Shown one piece after another: positions 9,401 to 24,400 of a DNA stretch of 64,000 nucleotides. Source of the stretch: Dipteris shenzhenensis (Eukaryota > Polypodiophyta > Polypodiopsida > Gleicheniales); the NCBI GenBank assembly GCA_047967505.1, contig CM106541.1. One strand, written 5' to 3'. Both the position numbers and the translations under genes were made by a program. Each line of letters opens with the position of its first letter. Position 1 is the stretch's first letter. Under the pieces are notes generated by a model, which was not told the DNA's origin, ran no database searches, and saw only the letters and a list, made by a program, of their open reading frames with translations.

Positions 9401-12400
9401 ACATCTCGTCTCTGCTCTCGGCCCGCCCCACTGGGGTTACCGTTGCCCTCATCCACAGGGCCACTCGCCGCCCCCGACGACCGAGCTCGACTAGGCCGCG
9501 TGACGTCAGAGGCCAATCATCTATCGTAGGGTTTTTTCCGACTTCCCATTTGACGGCCCCTCTATGATTGGTCTCTGACGATCACCACCTGCACATGTAT
9601 ACTGTATCTCCCCCCTCTACCCCACTTTTTTGTGCCCCCCCCTTCTTCTTCTTTGTATCATCTGGAGGTAGACACATATTTTTTGTATCAGGACTAGACA
9701 CATAGTCCTTCATAACCTCTTTTTTTGTAGAAACGGTTGGTTGGCCCGTTTTGAGACCACCACCGTTATGCTCATTGTATCAGTTATCTTTAGTCTCATA
9801 GACCTTCACGGTCTCCCGAAGACTTTAATAAACTTTCTTTCTTTCTTTCTTTCTAGCTTTCCCTTTGATTGAATTTGTCTTTGCAATGTTAGCCAAGAGA
9901 ATAGGACATTTATGCCCTGGCTTATGTTTCTTACATCCGAAACATTTACCTTCCCTACTCAACCTCTTCTTTTCTTCATCAGTAATGCCACCCATCCAAG
10001 GTGTGATTGGCTGTTTACATTTTGTACAATAGCCTTTCCCTTTCCCTTATTGAAAGGTTTATGAGGATTCAACCTCCATCGAGAATGTCCAGATACGCTG
10101 AATACAAACTTGCCACAAGTTGTCCTTGACAACCAGATGAATCTCCTGTAGTCTCAAGCATACAAGGGTGCCTCAAGAGAGTCTTAATGTGGATATTTAT
10201 TAATGTCTACAGAAGGCCAAAAAAGCCCATGAGAAATACATCATGTTCATACACCAAGTAGGGAAAGTAGAGGTGTATAGGGAGTTAAAGTATGAACACC
10301 TCTATGATATGTGTATAAAATAAACTATGAAAGCAAAAACTCTAATAGAGATCCATCTCAAAAAGATGGGGAATGTATTGGATCTTCCCTTGATGATTCC
10401 AAAACATGTTGACGTGGCATTTCTAGCCATAGTCTTGGTTCTTATATAGTTTTTCGTATGTTCAGACTCTATGAAAGCAAAAATTAGATTAGAGATTCAT
10501 CTAAAAAAATTCTAGCCATAGTCTTGGTTCTTATATAGCTTTTCATATGTTCAGACTCTAGGATTGGTATTTACCCACCAGATTTTTATGTTTTGCATGA
10601 TGTATTTCTGCCTTTAGTTTCCTTCTCTTGGCTGTCTCTCTCGTACTCAATAGAAGCCTATTTCATGGAAAAAGAAAAATAAAAAAGAACTAGGTATCTG
10701 TTGTACATTAAATATATGACTTTCCCTTGCTTGTACTAGCTTTAATTGTGGTAATGTATTCATGCTTATTTATTGCAGTTGCATGTGACTTGCCTATCTG
10801 TAGTGTTGATGTTTTGCTAACTTTCGCATTTTGCAGAAGAGGGATGGCTCCACATCTGCGGTCTGTAATGGGTGCGTGGTGGGTCTCTCAATTCGATCCA
10901 TCAAGGGAAGTCTCTATGGTCGCTCAACAATCTTTTCAAGTATGTTCTGGAGCTCATCAATAAATTGTGGACATGCTTAGTTTCAGCATTTCTATGCTAT
11001 TGGCATGTTTTCTTATTGTTTGTGAAAAATGATTATTCTTCCTGTGTATCAATCTCAACGTTTCACACCTATTATTATTTTCAGTTCTAAAAGTGTTTGG
11101 AAATAGGATTTGTTTGCAAGCGTGACTTAGTCACATGACTCATGTGAAAGAGAAGTTGAATTACATTTAGTGATGGAGTAGTCTCTAAGGGGGGGGAAGG
11201 GGGTGACCATGCAATGTTGACGTGGCATCTTCCTAGCATGGAATTTACCTGGCAGACCAATCATATCAAGGAGGTTACGTGATATATGCAGGGTTCAGCG
11301 TAGAGGCAGTTCTCTACCTCTATTTCAAATTACTCTGCATGGTGGACTCTGTCTCTCTCTGTCTCTCTCTGTCTCTCTCTTTTCATTCTGATGAGAGTCG
11401 TCGTTTGATCTCTATGTCTTATAGGCTCTTAGGTTTTTTGGTAGAAGCTCAGCCTGGTTGTTCGTGGCTGGCAACTGTCTGGCTGTCTATGCCTTGTATT
11501 CGTTTGTAATTGGCAGCAAGCTTGGTCCGGCTGAGCCATTTTTCAAGTTATATATGTTGCCAACGCTCTTTATTTTCATTTCTTTTCATTACAAATTGAA
11601 CGAGAGGGATTGTTACTGTTGAAAGCGTGAGTTGATTCTCAAATATCCAGCATTGGTATCAAATCTCCCAGGTTTTGACCAGAGACTAAGCTCAATCCAG
11701 GTCTTGAGAATCTGAGTAGTCGGTGGAGATTCCAGAGAGTCAAGCAGTCGAAGTCTAGTTTGTGAGTCTGTGAGGTATGAGGAGTAGCAGAAGCGTGGTG
11801 CGAGGTGGATTTTCAGGTTGGGGAGATCTATAACTACACCGCAGTCAGGAGGCTTAGTGATAACTTCGAGCTTTGTGAGTGAGTGAAGAGTGAATTTCCC
11901 TCTCTCATCCTCAAAGTGTGAAGCTGTCCTTCGAGTTGCAAAACTCGGCCTTCATTGCGCACGTCAAATTTATCCTACAATATCTCCATACTTTTGCCGG
12001 AGTTTTCACATTAATCATGTGATTAATAAGGGGAAATCCAACATTTGCGATGAGAACGGACTTTGCGTGTCCATCCTTTTTGTCTCATTCCTCAGTTCTC
12101 TTGGCATCAGCGATAGGGTGTGTAGATCACGCACAGACTGTTGCCAGCCACGAACAACTAGGCTGAGCTTCTACCAAAAAATCTAACAGAAAGAAAGAAA
12201 GTTAATTAAAAATTCTTGAAAGATGGTATAATAGATGAAATAGAGACGAGAACTGCCTCGATGCTGAACCCTGCATAAATCAGGTAACCTTGTTGATGTC
12301 ATGCTCTGCCACATAAATTCCATGCTAGGAAGATGCCACGTCAATGCTGCATGGTCACTGCCCTTCAACTATGGTTCCCCCCGGTATAAAAGATAACAAG

Positions 12401-15400
12401 AGGACAACTATTGTACACCCGAGCAACAAAGTAGAAGACATTGTACCACACGGGGCCAAATAGAACGGCAAATGACACGTGTTTACGCAGGACCAGACAA
12501 AAAAGATAGAAGCTTGGCCACTCATATAGGCAAGGACAGAGCAAGACTAGAAAAAGTGTTGATCACCCACACAGGGCAAGACCAAAGAAAAAAACAATTT
12601 GTTGATTTCAAAATGTAAATCATTTGGAGTTGAATCTTCCATTGGAACATCTACACTGTGACGACTCCTAGTAAAACGAATGCTCCTTCTCTATGAATAG
12701 TAAACGTAACCCCAATGGCCAGGATGAGACTTTCTTTCCACAGAACTTTGTCATGAAAGGCTCCATTGGAGACATGCTTTCAAAACCCGATGGATTTATC
12801 ATAGTTTGGCAATTGGTGAGAAAATGGAGCACAAGGCTTTTATGCCAATTACTTTGAACTCTATGGCACAATTGTATAAGCAGTTGTACGGGTAGATCCA
12901 ACAGTATGTATATTCTCAGTGCATACATTCAGATTTCAGTATTTTGTTCTGGACAAAGTGTTTTCCTTGGTGTTGCTTAGGTGCTAAGAAAGTGGAGGAT
13001 GAAAGTCTTCTAGGCAAACAAAAGGGGAAGTCTTGTTGCAAAGACCATCAATGCCTTTTGCATGAATTTTGTCAAGGACAATAATGATTGCTTCGAGGAG
13101 TGTGATTTGCTAATAGGGATAGGATTTTCAAAGGCTTCTTCAAGGCTCAGTTGTAGGATATTGGAAGTAGAAAAAGGTAAACTTGTTAAAGCCTTATGGT
13201 AGAGGTAGGGACATCAATAGGTTAAGATACGATATATTTTCTTAGGTGTGAGCTCATTTGGAGCCTGTGGTTCAAGATTTTTGGAGGGATACTTGGTGAT
13301 GGGGATCTATGTGGATCAGCCATAGGATCTCATTGCTCAAGTGGATTGGATGGTGCCAAAGTAAAGAGAGGTTGAAACAAATCTAGGGAGCATGGTGCTT
13401 GGTAGGAACCAGGTTGTCCTTGGATTCTAAGGAGAGAGTTGGATCAAAGATGGTGGTACCATTGACAGTTGGTGCCACCTAGATTGTACCTGTGTTCTGG
13501 GAGGCCTTACCTTGGTGGAGCTGGACCGAAGGAATAGGAGCTGCAGGTTAAAAGATCGAAGATTGAGGACGTCTCTAGGAAAGTTTTTTGTGGGAGTTGA
13601 TTGAACTTTTGCATTGATGAGTGGGTAGATGGCAGCTCATGCCAACATGCCTACCATGCAAGAGATGCTTGGCTTGCTTTATTAGGAAGAGCAATCAATG
13701 CAACACATGGATGGAGGTCATGGGAATGACCAAGCTTTTGCAACCCATGGACATGAGAAGAGCAAAGCCAAATTTGCGAAAAATTATCCTTCTACTCCTA
13801 ACTCATGCAAGCAGAGGTGGTGGCAATGCAAATGCCAACCACAATGCTGAGATGCTCATGGTTTAAGGAATGGAACCAAGACCTACAAAATGAGCAACTA
13901 TTGCTATAGTGGAAAAATGTGGCATTATGAGAATGAATGCTAGAAAAACAAGGCAGAACAAGTTCAAGGACAGCAAGCAGTCCAAGACACTTTCATAAAT
14001 GTGAATCAGTCAAGCAATGTTGAACAAAGCAATTATGTGTCAGAACATCTCTTTACAACAGAGATTATTGAGCATGATATACGTTTGGATGGGTAGCCAT
14101 TCGTATATAATGAGCAGCCAGCATAGAACACTTTAATGAAAAGGTATCTGCCACAGTGTGTGGCTGCAAATGTGTGGCTGCAAACGAATAGTACCATCCT
14201 GAAATGCAGATTCATCCACTAAAGCAATGAAAAACATGACATTTCAAGAATCTTGGACAAAGAAAAGTTCAAGTGTAATGCATTTGAGTGTATTTTGTCG
14301 TACTGTTATGCTTATGTTTCACGGATAAGACAAAATTTGGCCAGCAAGGCAGATCTGGACTACTGCCTCTCCAAACCCCAAACAAAAATCCACTCAATCA
14401 AAAGTTCACGCATTCTTCCAAGCATCGGTGCCTTATTTGGCACCCCCCCATCATCTCCATGAGTTGGACGCCAGTGACTTGGAACATGCACGGTGCATGG
14501 GTTTCATGACCATGATGTACGGAGCTGCAACACTTATTCTTATGCGGCAGTTAGTAGACATTCACCTCGGATGTTCACTGGCTAGCTGTCTCTTAGTGCA
14601 TGTAAGGACCTAAACATGAACAAAACCTCATCATCAAGCATCTTCTTTAGCCTCTTCAACCAATGTTTCATAAGTGACATCAATTCGTTTATTCTTCAAA
14701 GTTCTTTTATTATTATAATCCACAATCATCTTAGTAAGGGATTGCAAAGAGCACATTGTTTAACTGCTATTTACCTCAATATTGAAAGCTCCTCTCTATA
14801 ATGGATCATCTTTGTTTTTCATGCAAAGCTTGGTTCTTATGAACTGAAAAAGGTGTTGTAAATTGCCTACCTGATCTTCAGCATCAGAAAATGATATGTA
14901 AAGGATGTATCATGGGAAAAAACAGCCGTAAAAATTATCAAGGAAAGCTTGAAGGGTGAATGGCATCTTTGAATTGATATGTTTTGACCTATGTGGTCCA
15001 ATTAACATTAGATCCATTGGCGGAAACATGTACTTTGTGACATCTAGTGATGCTTATTCAAGAAAGGCATGGATTTAATTAAAAGAAAAACCTGAGTCCC
15101 CTAAATATTTTGAGGAGTTTATTACCATGGTTGAAAACCAAATCCTCAAATGTGTTAAAGCTATCAGAATAGACAAAGGGAGAGAATATAAATCAAAGCT
15201 TTGTCTCTACATCACTTCTATATCCTTGATTTCTTAGAGCATGTAACACTTTGAAATTTAACATTTTGGATTTTACAGCTATGGCTTCCCTTTGCTCAAA
15301 ACCTGCTTATTGTTTTGTCAGTCTGGTTGCAGCTTCTTGTAGCTCGTCGGCAATACCTTTTTTGTTTTGCAAGTAGGTTATGCACTTCCTTTGCAAAGTC

Positions 15401-18400
15401 TCCTAGTAATGACAGTCTGTTGTCGATTTATTTAGCTCTTCTATAGCAATCGCTAGCGTGTTGCATTGCTTTTTTCCTTTTATGTAGACATAGGTCTTGG
15501 GGGGGGGGGGGATTCCGCCCCTTTGCATTCGAGTTCTACTCAGATGATCCACTACCATAACAATATTGGTCAATATACATCATAAATACAACACATGTCG
15601 CACCATCAAACAAATGGATGCATGATGTAATAATGTCCTAATGTCTATTAATGATAAAATAGTGATTTCTCTAGTCATGACATCTTTGTACCCGATTGTG
15701 TATTGATTCAGAACGCAGAGGGCATTCCTTGTGAGGGCCGACTTTGCACCTTATGCGACATGCAGAGGTTGGGTTAGAGGAGTACTTCACGTTTAGATGC
15801 CCCGTGTAGTATGGAATTTGAGGACACCATTGCCTATTCAGGGACAGGTTTGGACCGCACTCAACTTTCTTGGTTACCTTGATCAGAGCAAAGATTGGGT
15901 GCTTAGAGTTCAAAGGCGAGATTAGGAGGCCTTGATGGGTCCCAACCAGAGGATGATCACTGATTTCTTCCACCTAGATGTCACCAACAATCATGGGGGA
16001 GACGATGTAGCCAAGACCCAGGGACTATCACACGATAGACTGGCAAGCATGTTGACACATACTTGAGACCATAGATATCTCCTCTCTACTCTCTGAGTTG
16101 GGAAGACAAATGACAGAAATGACAGTGGCACTTGCCAAGAGACGAGTTCTTTCTCGTCCTCCCACAAAGGAGGAGAGCAGGCTACCGGGCTGACCACTAG
16201 CAATGTCCTACCACTGATTTCATCCCTTGATGATGCCAGCCTTTACTAGCACCATTGTCCATTGAGGTTATTTTTGTTATCCTTCGTCTTCCTTGGCCTT
16301 GGTCCTCCAGATAGTGTATAGAGGACCTGACACATAGGTAGACAAATGACTAGCCCACTCCTCAGTAATGATCTTCTATGGCCTCTTGTAGATTGATATG
16401 ATTTTCTACATGCACCACTCTGCAAAGACATCACGGTGTGCTCTCTCCCCTTTTTTTTATGGTCTCAAATATTAGTCTTGGGTGTGGAGCTTGCCAAGTA
16501 GATCCCTTAGTTTTCTCATTGTATCTGGTTCTTTAATCCTTTGGTCTTTCAGAGACTAAACATTGATCAAGATGGAGTGCCGATGATGGAGTAAACACTT
16601 GTAGCATCAAGAAGGTTATAACAGGCCAAGAAAGGGTAAAGGAGGGGCACAAGGCCAGGGAATGCCCCCATCGATGCTTGAGGCCTTAATGTGCAGAAAG
16701 AAAGAAAGAAAGAAAGTCTATTAACGTCCACGGAAGACCAAGAAGTCTATGGGACAACATGAAAACCAATTAGTACATCAGCTTAGGGAGGGTAGCTACC
16801 AGGGAGTGCATAAAGCAGCTCCATTTATTTAGAGTACCTACATTATGACTTGGAAAGAAACATAATCGGCCATACATCAGTTTAAGACTGAGAGTCTTTT
16901 GGCTTGGATTTAAATTGATGTATGGCCAATTTAAACTGAGGTAGGTGCAATTAGAGGCTGGGTGGCAGATTTGCTGGGCTGTACGTCTGTTGGGAAGAGA
17001 CTGTATGGAACTTTGTACGGTTGTATGGCCAGGCCAAAGCAGAGGTAGAGCCTCCCGTAAACAGATGAACTAGGGCCATTGTGCCTAGTTTGCAAGAAGT
17101 AGGGGCCATGTATGGTCAATGGCTGCAAGGAGAACAGCTAGGAAGGGTCGCATCTCTCTTTCTCCTTTTTTGAGATGGCGGCTCGGGGGGGGGCGGGGGG
17201 GGGGGGGTATTTTTGTCGAATGGGGGATATAAGGGGGGCTGTGTAGATGGTGGAGGAGGGGCATTGCCTGCGCAGCCAATAGGGACTATGTGGCCTGTAT
17301 GGGAGACTGCAGGCTACTGGTGAGAAGGGAGGTGAAGTTTTCAAATTGGGGTGGGGTGGGTGGGTCATTTGTGAGCTGCGGCAGTTTTAGCAGCTGGTGT
17401 GTGTTGTGTGCCTTCCAATCGGAGGGTGCTTGGCTATAAAGAGCCCCCAAAATGTTGTGACCTTTGGTTTAGGGCAGGTGTCCTTTTGTGAAGAGATGCA
17501 TCTCCTTTAAGCTGCTCACATGTCCTTTGGTTACGAAAGGATGTGACCCATCACCAATGTGTCCCTTCATGAAATGATGCAGCTTTTCTTGAGTAGGTAT
17601 CTCTTCAGGCGCATAGCATGGAAGGTTGCATCCATATTCAAAGGGGTGTGTTCCTCCAAAGCAGTGTGCCTTTGCGCAAAGGGTGTATCTGGAAAGGTGC
17701 GTCCTTCTGGTGTATGGCAATGACTTTTCACCAACAGGTGTTGTGTGGGAATGTGTTTGCCCTTCACATTGGGGTTTGCTCCTTGATTCGCGGGCCATGT
17801 CTCTTAGGATTTGCAGCTCAATGCTATCTCAGAATTGGCAGCACAAAAAATGGGACGTACTCAAATGTCATGTTGCCCATATGAGACCAAAAAGGTGTTG
17901 GTGGAGATCTTTGAGAGCCTGGACTCAATGACCAAGATGAAGGGGAAAAAGAAGCAAAAGCTTAGCAAAAGAAACATTCTGTGTTCATAGAATTACTTAT
18001 CTCAATCTGTGGTGCCTCAAAATTTTCAGCTTATATCCTTCTGCTGATCTGATGTTTTTGCGAATGCTACTTGAATGTTTTTTAATATGTGTGATCTCAA
18101 TGTCATGAGGTAACTGTCTTATGGTTATCATTGCTAATTTCCATTTTGGGAATAATCCCAGGGTTTGTTAAAATTCATAGCAGTTGATTTAAATTTTCTT
18201 GAATCACAGCAGTGGCAATTTAATCCAAAGAGAAGAGGATCGAATGTGCAGAGATTTTTTTGTTTCTAGGGAAAAGAGCTGAAAAAGTGCAACACAGATG
18301 TTTTCGATTTCTAGGCAAGAATTTAGTAAGAGCTCAGAATATTGTAAATTGTAAGAGAAATGAGACATTTGTCAAATAATCTGCTGAGATACGCTGCAAC

Positions 18401-21400
18401 TGTACACATTTATGTAAGGAGAATGAATAAAAATGAAATTCTTTGAATTAAAATACATCCAATGGATTGCAGGTGGCTTTTCAGGGAGCACAAAAAAGAC
18501 TGGAAGCTTTGAGGTTTTGTGCAAATGATATTCTCACATACATGGATGAGTTATTGAAGTTATCGCCACAGACCATTGCAGAAAAATCAACTCCCATTGA
18601 AGAAGCAACCAAAAGATATGAAATTGTAAGTCATGGGTAGATGTTCTTCAAAAAGCATTTGTACCCTTGATAGTTTTCAAGGTTGTCATGTAAATTTAAG
18701 AGGGTGTGGTAAATAATGCCAAGAGTTCCATTTGATTTTCTTGAACCATAGAACATCATTCTTTTCAGACAACTATCCTTGAAGTAGGGAAACTTTTGCT
18801 AGACTTAGAGTGGTTGAGGTTTAGATAGATAGTTTGCTGCTTGTGTGAGTACATTTATTGTTTAGTTTGGTGCATAACGGTAAGTGGTGTGCCACAAGAG
18901 GCGTGTAAGCTACGAGACTCTAAAGACTTTTAAAGTTTAGAGGCATAAGAGGCATAATTTATGGTTTCATTTTTTATTTTTCTAAAAGAGGGGGGTAGAC
19001 CTAAAAACTATCACAGATTTACAAGACATGTATATGTACTTATAGAAAACATTACTAACATTGATTAGCCTGCATTATGAAATTTCCTTGGGCAATGAGA
19101 ACCGAGGCCAGAAAGAAAAAAAGAAAGAAAGTTTATTAAAGTCTTCGGAAGACCGATGGGTCTATGAGACTGTGAAAATCCTGATACAATAAGCTGTGGT
19201 AGTGGAGCTACTAAACGAGCGTCCATACCAATGCAAAATGCAAAAATGCAGAAGGGTAGTACTAAGTCCTAAGTACAACATAGTCATGTCGATGGTCGAC
19301 TATATATCAGTCTCAGCATCGTCATCAATATCATCATCATCATCGGCAGTAGCAAGATATCAGGATGGATGAGGCAGTGGAGGCATGAAGTCGGCAATAG
19401 AGTGCTGTTGGCCACTCAGAGGTGCGGTCCTGGCATGTCTCCTGGTCGTAGCTCTGCGTTTGACCAGGGCTATTGTGACCCCCGTCGGTCGGGCTCCGAC
19501 TCTAAAGGAGGGGATGTCCCCAAGTGTGATCTGTGTGTCGACCCTCTGTCTGAACTGTCGGGTCACGGGCTCTAGGTCACGGTCATGTCGAGGCCTCGTC
19601 TCGTGGGGGTTCATGTGATCTAGCTAAAAGAACTCCGTGATAGAGCTTTGAGAGGGATCAGCTGAGGAAGAAGTCTGCTCTTGTCTCCGTGCTTAAAGTA
19701 TCCTCTCACGGTGTCTAAGTGCCTCACGAATGAAACCTACCAAACACCATTGTTCTGGGTAGGAGAGGAAACATGCCAAAATCCCATAACTATCCCTGAA
19801 GAGGCAGTGGAAACGCCCTCGGATCTCATAGTACACAGGACACCTGAAGATGAAATGCTCCTCTATCTCAACTTCCTGCATGCCACACAGTGTGCATATG
19901 CGCCTCTCCTTGGGTAGTCGCTCTGCTCTGCCACTCTCGATGCGAAGTCTGTGTGAAGAGACCCGGAACTACCCAAGAGAGATCCTCAGCGAGAGGGGTA
20001 GGTGAATTTGCATGTATCTTGGTGGGTCAATGAAACCCTCCGCTGTGATATGTAAGAAGTGATCTCTATAGAAGCTAAGCTTCACTGGGAGTTCACTCAG
20101 TCCCAACCAGGTCCGAAATGTGTGTAGCTGTAGTAGATCCTCACGGATAACTTGGTTGACCTCTTGTGATAAGAGGGGAGAAAACGGAGCATCCATGCTG
20201 TACTGGAAGGGAGGTAGTCTATCCATGTGGAGCTCCAATCGCTCAAACCATCTCTCTGTACGTGCATACCAGCACCTCTGGTCTCCTCTTGCTGCAAGTG
20301 CCATAGAAGAGGATAGAGCTATCCATGGTAGCCTGCTACGCCTCCAGGTATAATCCCCATATTCCCTAACTCGGTACAGATATGTGATGACCTGAAATGC
20401 AGCATCTAGCTGTAAAGGGGGTGACCCAAACTCAGCCTGAATGATCTGGTGAGGAACGGATGACTTATCACGAATCATCCGTGATAACATGAGAACTAGT
20501 AGCCGCTCCACACGGGCCCACTCTGTATCCGACAAGTTTGGCCCCCAACAAGGGCTGCCGTACATCCCCGCTGGGCGAGCCAAGGAGTCAAAAAGCAACC
20601 CCTTGGTGCGTGGATCCTGAAAGTGCGAGCGGAAGCACTACCTCTCTAGTCTGGCCAATGAAGCATACCCTCTACTCAAGTGTGCTTGCATCGCAGGTCT
20701 CATAGTGAAGCTGGGTCCGGAGAAGATAACCCCAAGATAACTGTATGATGAAATTATCTCAACAGATGACCCCGCAAATGTGAACTGCTCCTGACGCATG
20801 ATGGCTCGAGATGTATTGAAGATCATGACCTTGGTTTTACCCATGTTGACCTTCAAATCATGAGACTCACAAAAGAACTAGTCTCTGAAGCCCCTCTGTT
20901 GAGGAAGACAAGAGAGCCACGTCATCTGCATAGAGCAAAATCTAGATCAGCCTCCCCGCAAGAGAGCAACCTAGACCCCCCTGTGTCTGCACCACTATCT
21001 CAAGCTCGTCAATGTAGAGGCCAAACAAGGTAGGCGACAAAGGACAACCTTGTTTGACCGCGATGGTGCTCATGATCTCGTGTGTCCACCCGGATCCTGC
21101 GCGAACTCTGCCAGAAACGCTCCCGTAAAGTGCCATGACAGCCCAAATGATCTCCTGGTCATAACCCAAGTCCCGTAGGCGCCGTATGAGGCAGGCTCTC
21201 GGAACTGTGTCAAATGCCTTGTGGAAATCCACAAAGCAACATAAACCCTCTGCTTCCGTGACCTCGCCTCCTCGATGATACATCTGAGCGTGAGAATGTG
21301 GTCCATGGTTCCATGATCACGTCGGAATCCGGCCTGTCCTGCTGCTCAAGTCCTCGACACTCTGCAAGTCTGCTAACCTCGGAGTCAAGTACTGATGCAT

Positions 21401-24400
21401 AAATCTTGGACATGACATGTCCAATCATAATGGCCCTGTAGCTCTCCGGGCTCATGGGATCCCCTGCCTTGTGGATGGGCGAGATAGTGTTAATGGTCCA
21501 AGTGTGTGGAAATCCCAAACAAACAGCTTCATTAAAAAGCTTTGCTAAGATCGGGGCTAAGAGGTTAATCCTATATGCAATGAACTCAGTGCATAGCCCC
21601 TCATGACCCTTCGCTCGGCCATTATGAAGTTTCATTACGGCATCCTTTACCCCTTCTCTAGCGAAGAGGGTGCAGGATGTGGGATGAGGCATGTGTGAGA
21701 GGTTAGGGACTGGCTGATTTGGGATGTCATAAAGTATGCATGCATAATCAAACCAGATCTGAGTGTCAATGAGTGGCGGAGGGGACGGTCTTTCTAGAAA
21801 TCTCCGCCAGAAGTCCTTAGAGTTGTTACTAAACAAAATGTTCAGTAGCTCCTCCTCGTTCCAACGAACGAAGTCTAGTTTCTTCCTCCGTACTAGTCTC
21901 CGGTATTCACGTAGCGTATCTAGTGCGCTCGGAAGACTATTTTTGGTTTCGAATCTGAGTTGACGGCGTAAAGCCTTACACTCATCATCGTACCAACTAT
22001 TACAGGGTACAATTCCAGGGGGTGGTGGGCGGGTGGAGCGGGTGGTGTGGGGGAAAGCGTGAATGGCAGCCTCGTATAGTGAGTGGGTGACAAGGGCAGC
22101 ACAATCCTCTAAAAGGGGTATGAAGGCAATATAAGCGAGAAGTATGTACAGACGGCCAGAGTAAGGAGGTGAGTGATCCCGATCAAAGCGTATATCGTGG
22201 TAGGTGGAGTAAGCACTGAGTGGGGTGGAAGGTGCTGTGCGAAGGGAGGTGGAGATGCTAAAGAAAAGGTATGTATGATCAGCCCCTGGGGGGGAGGTGC
22301 TACAATGAAGTCAGTAATGCGAGATGTGAAGACAGGGGATCCCATGATGTAATCAACAACAGTGGAGCTCCCCCCATGTGGAAAGCATGTGAAACTACCT
22401 GAAGCGGGCCATTTGTCAAGACCATTATAGATAATGAGATCATGTATCCTGCCGAGGTCTAATAGGGCTTGCCCATAAGATGAGAATGGACCTCGCCTGT
22501 CAGCCGAAACCCGTAGTATACCTGCCTCCTCAAGGTCAATATCTGGCAATAGAGTGGAATCATCTCTAAAGTCAAGAAGTGCTACCTGATGGGCCCTTGT
22601 CCTTGCGTTGAAGTTCCCCACTAGAAGGACTTCTCCGCGGCTAGAGAAGTCAACGATGGACTGATAAAGGGCAGCAAATGGGGATGTCTCATCATAACCT
22701 CGGATATCTCTGGCAAAGTGGGAGGTCCTAGGGGGGAAGTAGCAAACTGTGACAAACAGATCCCGGCTGTCCATGCGTCGAATCCGGATCCAAGGAAATC
22801 TGGAATGTGTATCTCTGCTCTACTGAAATGGTCCCCTGAAGTGTGGATCTGAAAATGACTGCAACTCCACCTGAACCTCGAACTTCTCCTGTACCCCTCG
22901 TCTCATCTCTATAGGCAGACTCCCATGTATATCTGCTGACTATTGGAAGAGGGCGCTTTGGACTTTGATGTGTCTATGTATAAAAGACTATGTCGTGGTC
23001 TGTATAGGATTCCGAGAAGTTCCCTGGTTCTGACCATAAGGTACCATTACAGTTCCAAATGGTGTAGGACAGGGTCTCGGATATCTGAGTCTCATAGACC
23101 CCGCTTCCCTATGCTTCGCACGAGAGCAAGTCCGCTTCAACCAGGAGCAGAGCCGCATCATACAGGAGCAAGCTAGGGCCATTCGGGAGTAGGTGGGTCT
23201 TATTGAGGGACTCAGATAGGATATCATGCAACTCCGACAGGAGGTCACAGCCATACACACTGTCCCAAGGAGTACCCCGGTGGTCGAGGCACAGATTGCG
23301 AGCATGCAATCTACTATTGAGGAGACTTCCAGATGGGTTGACGTGGCCTGAAACTATGGTGACTGTGGCATGAAAGTGTGGGATTGAGTCCGGAAACTGG
23401 ATGGTGACTGAGTGAGGAACGGAGATGACAGTGGAATGGATGAGGCAATCCCAATGGGGTGTGGGAGCATGGGCTGACTGAGAGGGAGAGGGGAGAGTGA
23501 AGCATAATGCGGAACAGTGTATGACACCTCCGAAGTAGGGGTCATAAGCTGTGCGAGAGCTGTAACAGGAGAGGAGGGGAAGGGAACAACAACCGGCGCC
23601 ATGGGCATGAGTATGTCACTGATCATAGATGTAGAGGGAGCTGAGACTGGAACTAGAACTGAGCCTAAAGCGGGGGCTGAAGTCGAAGTAGAGATAGAGA
23701 TAGAGGGAGCTGAGGCTGGAGCTGAAACCGAAACTGAAACTATAGCGAAAGTTGAGGTTGAGGTAGAGATAGAGGCTGAAGAAGCTAAGGCGGGTCCTGC
23801 CTTTCGGTTCTGCCTTTGCCTTGTTGTCTACCCCGAGTCCACTTCGGTTGTAATGTGTGTTCACATCCTCCGATTTCAGTTGTGTCGTTTGCTTTTTGTT
23901 GTTGTTGTTGTTGTCGTCGTCTTTCTTGGCTTTGTCCCCCATTTCTCTTGGACCCTTTTTTTTTTTTTTGGTGGGTGCAGGTCTTAGTGTCCGACCAGGA
24001 ACGGGAGCACCGGCTCCCCCCCATAATGGGAGGCACGTCCAGTGCGAGGTGGTGGAGAGGCGGTGTGGAAGCTTGAGGTGGAGAGGCAGCCAGGAGGTGG
24101 AGAAGGAGAGGCTAAGATGGCGAGGAGTTTTTTTTTTTTTTTTGAAGTTGGGAAAAATAAAAAAAGGGGGGGGAGGGGGGGAGGTGGCGAAGGTGGCGAG
24201 GGGCTGAAGCGGGAGCGGGAGGAGCAGAGAAGGGGGCGGGGTATGAGTGTAGCTGAGCGTAGGGAGGGGGTGGCTAGGTAGGCTGAGTGTAGGGGGCGTA
24301 GGGAGAGGCTGGGTGTAGGGAGAGGGAGAGGATGCAGAGCAGAGTGTGAGGGAGAGAGGCGGGGGGAGGGAGGTGGAAAGGCTGAGCTGGTGAGGGGGCG

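Larger units (their letters stand above)
19109..23345 (-). mobile_element. LINE with endonuclease and reverse transcriptase, antisense, near full length
   Basis: The 3' end at 19109 shows the antisense GAAAGAAAGTTTATTAAAG and GTCTTCGGAAGACCGATGGG signature. Upstream on the minus strand, in order, are an APE-type endonuclease, a reverse transcriptase with YADD, a long connector, and a C-terminal Cys/His region. It is about 4.2 kb with several frameshifts and stops. It lies antisense in the 14-kb LTN1 intron. The 3' end is a microsatellite, not poly(A). The clade was not determined. Confidence 0.85.

Noticed and set aside
17085-17368. Pro-rich antisense frames as small proteins
   Set aside because: They are translations of G-rich sequence and have no supporting structure.
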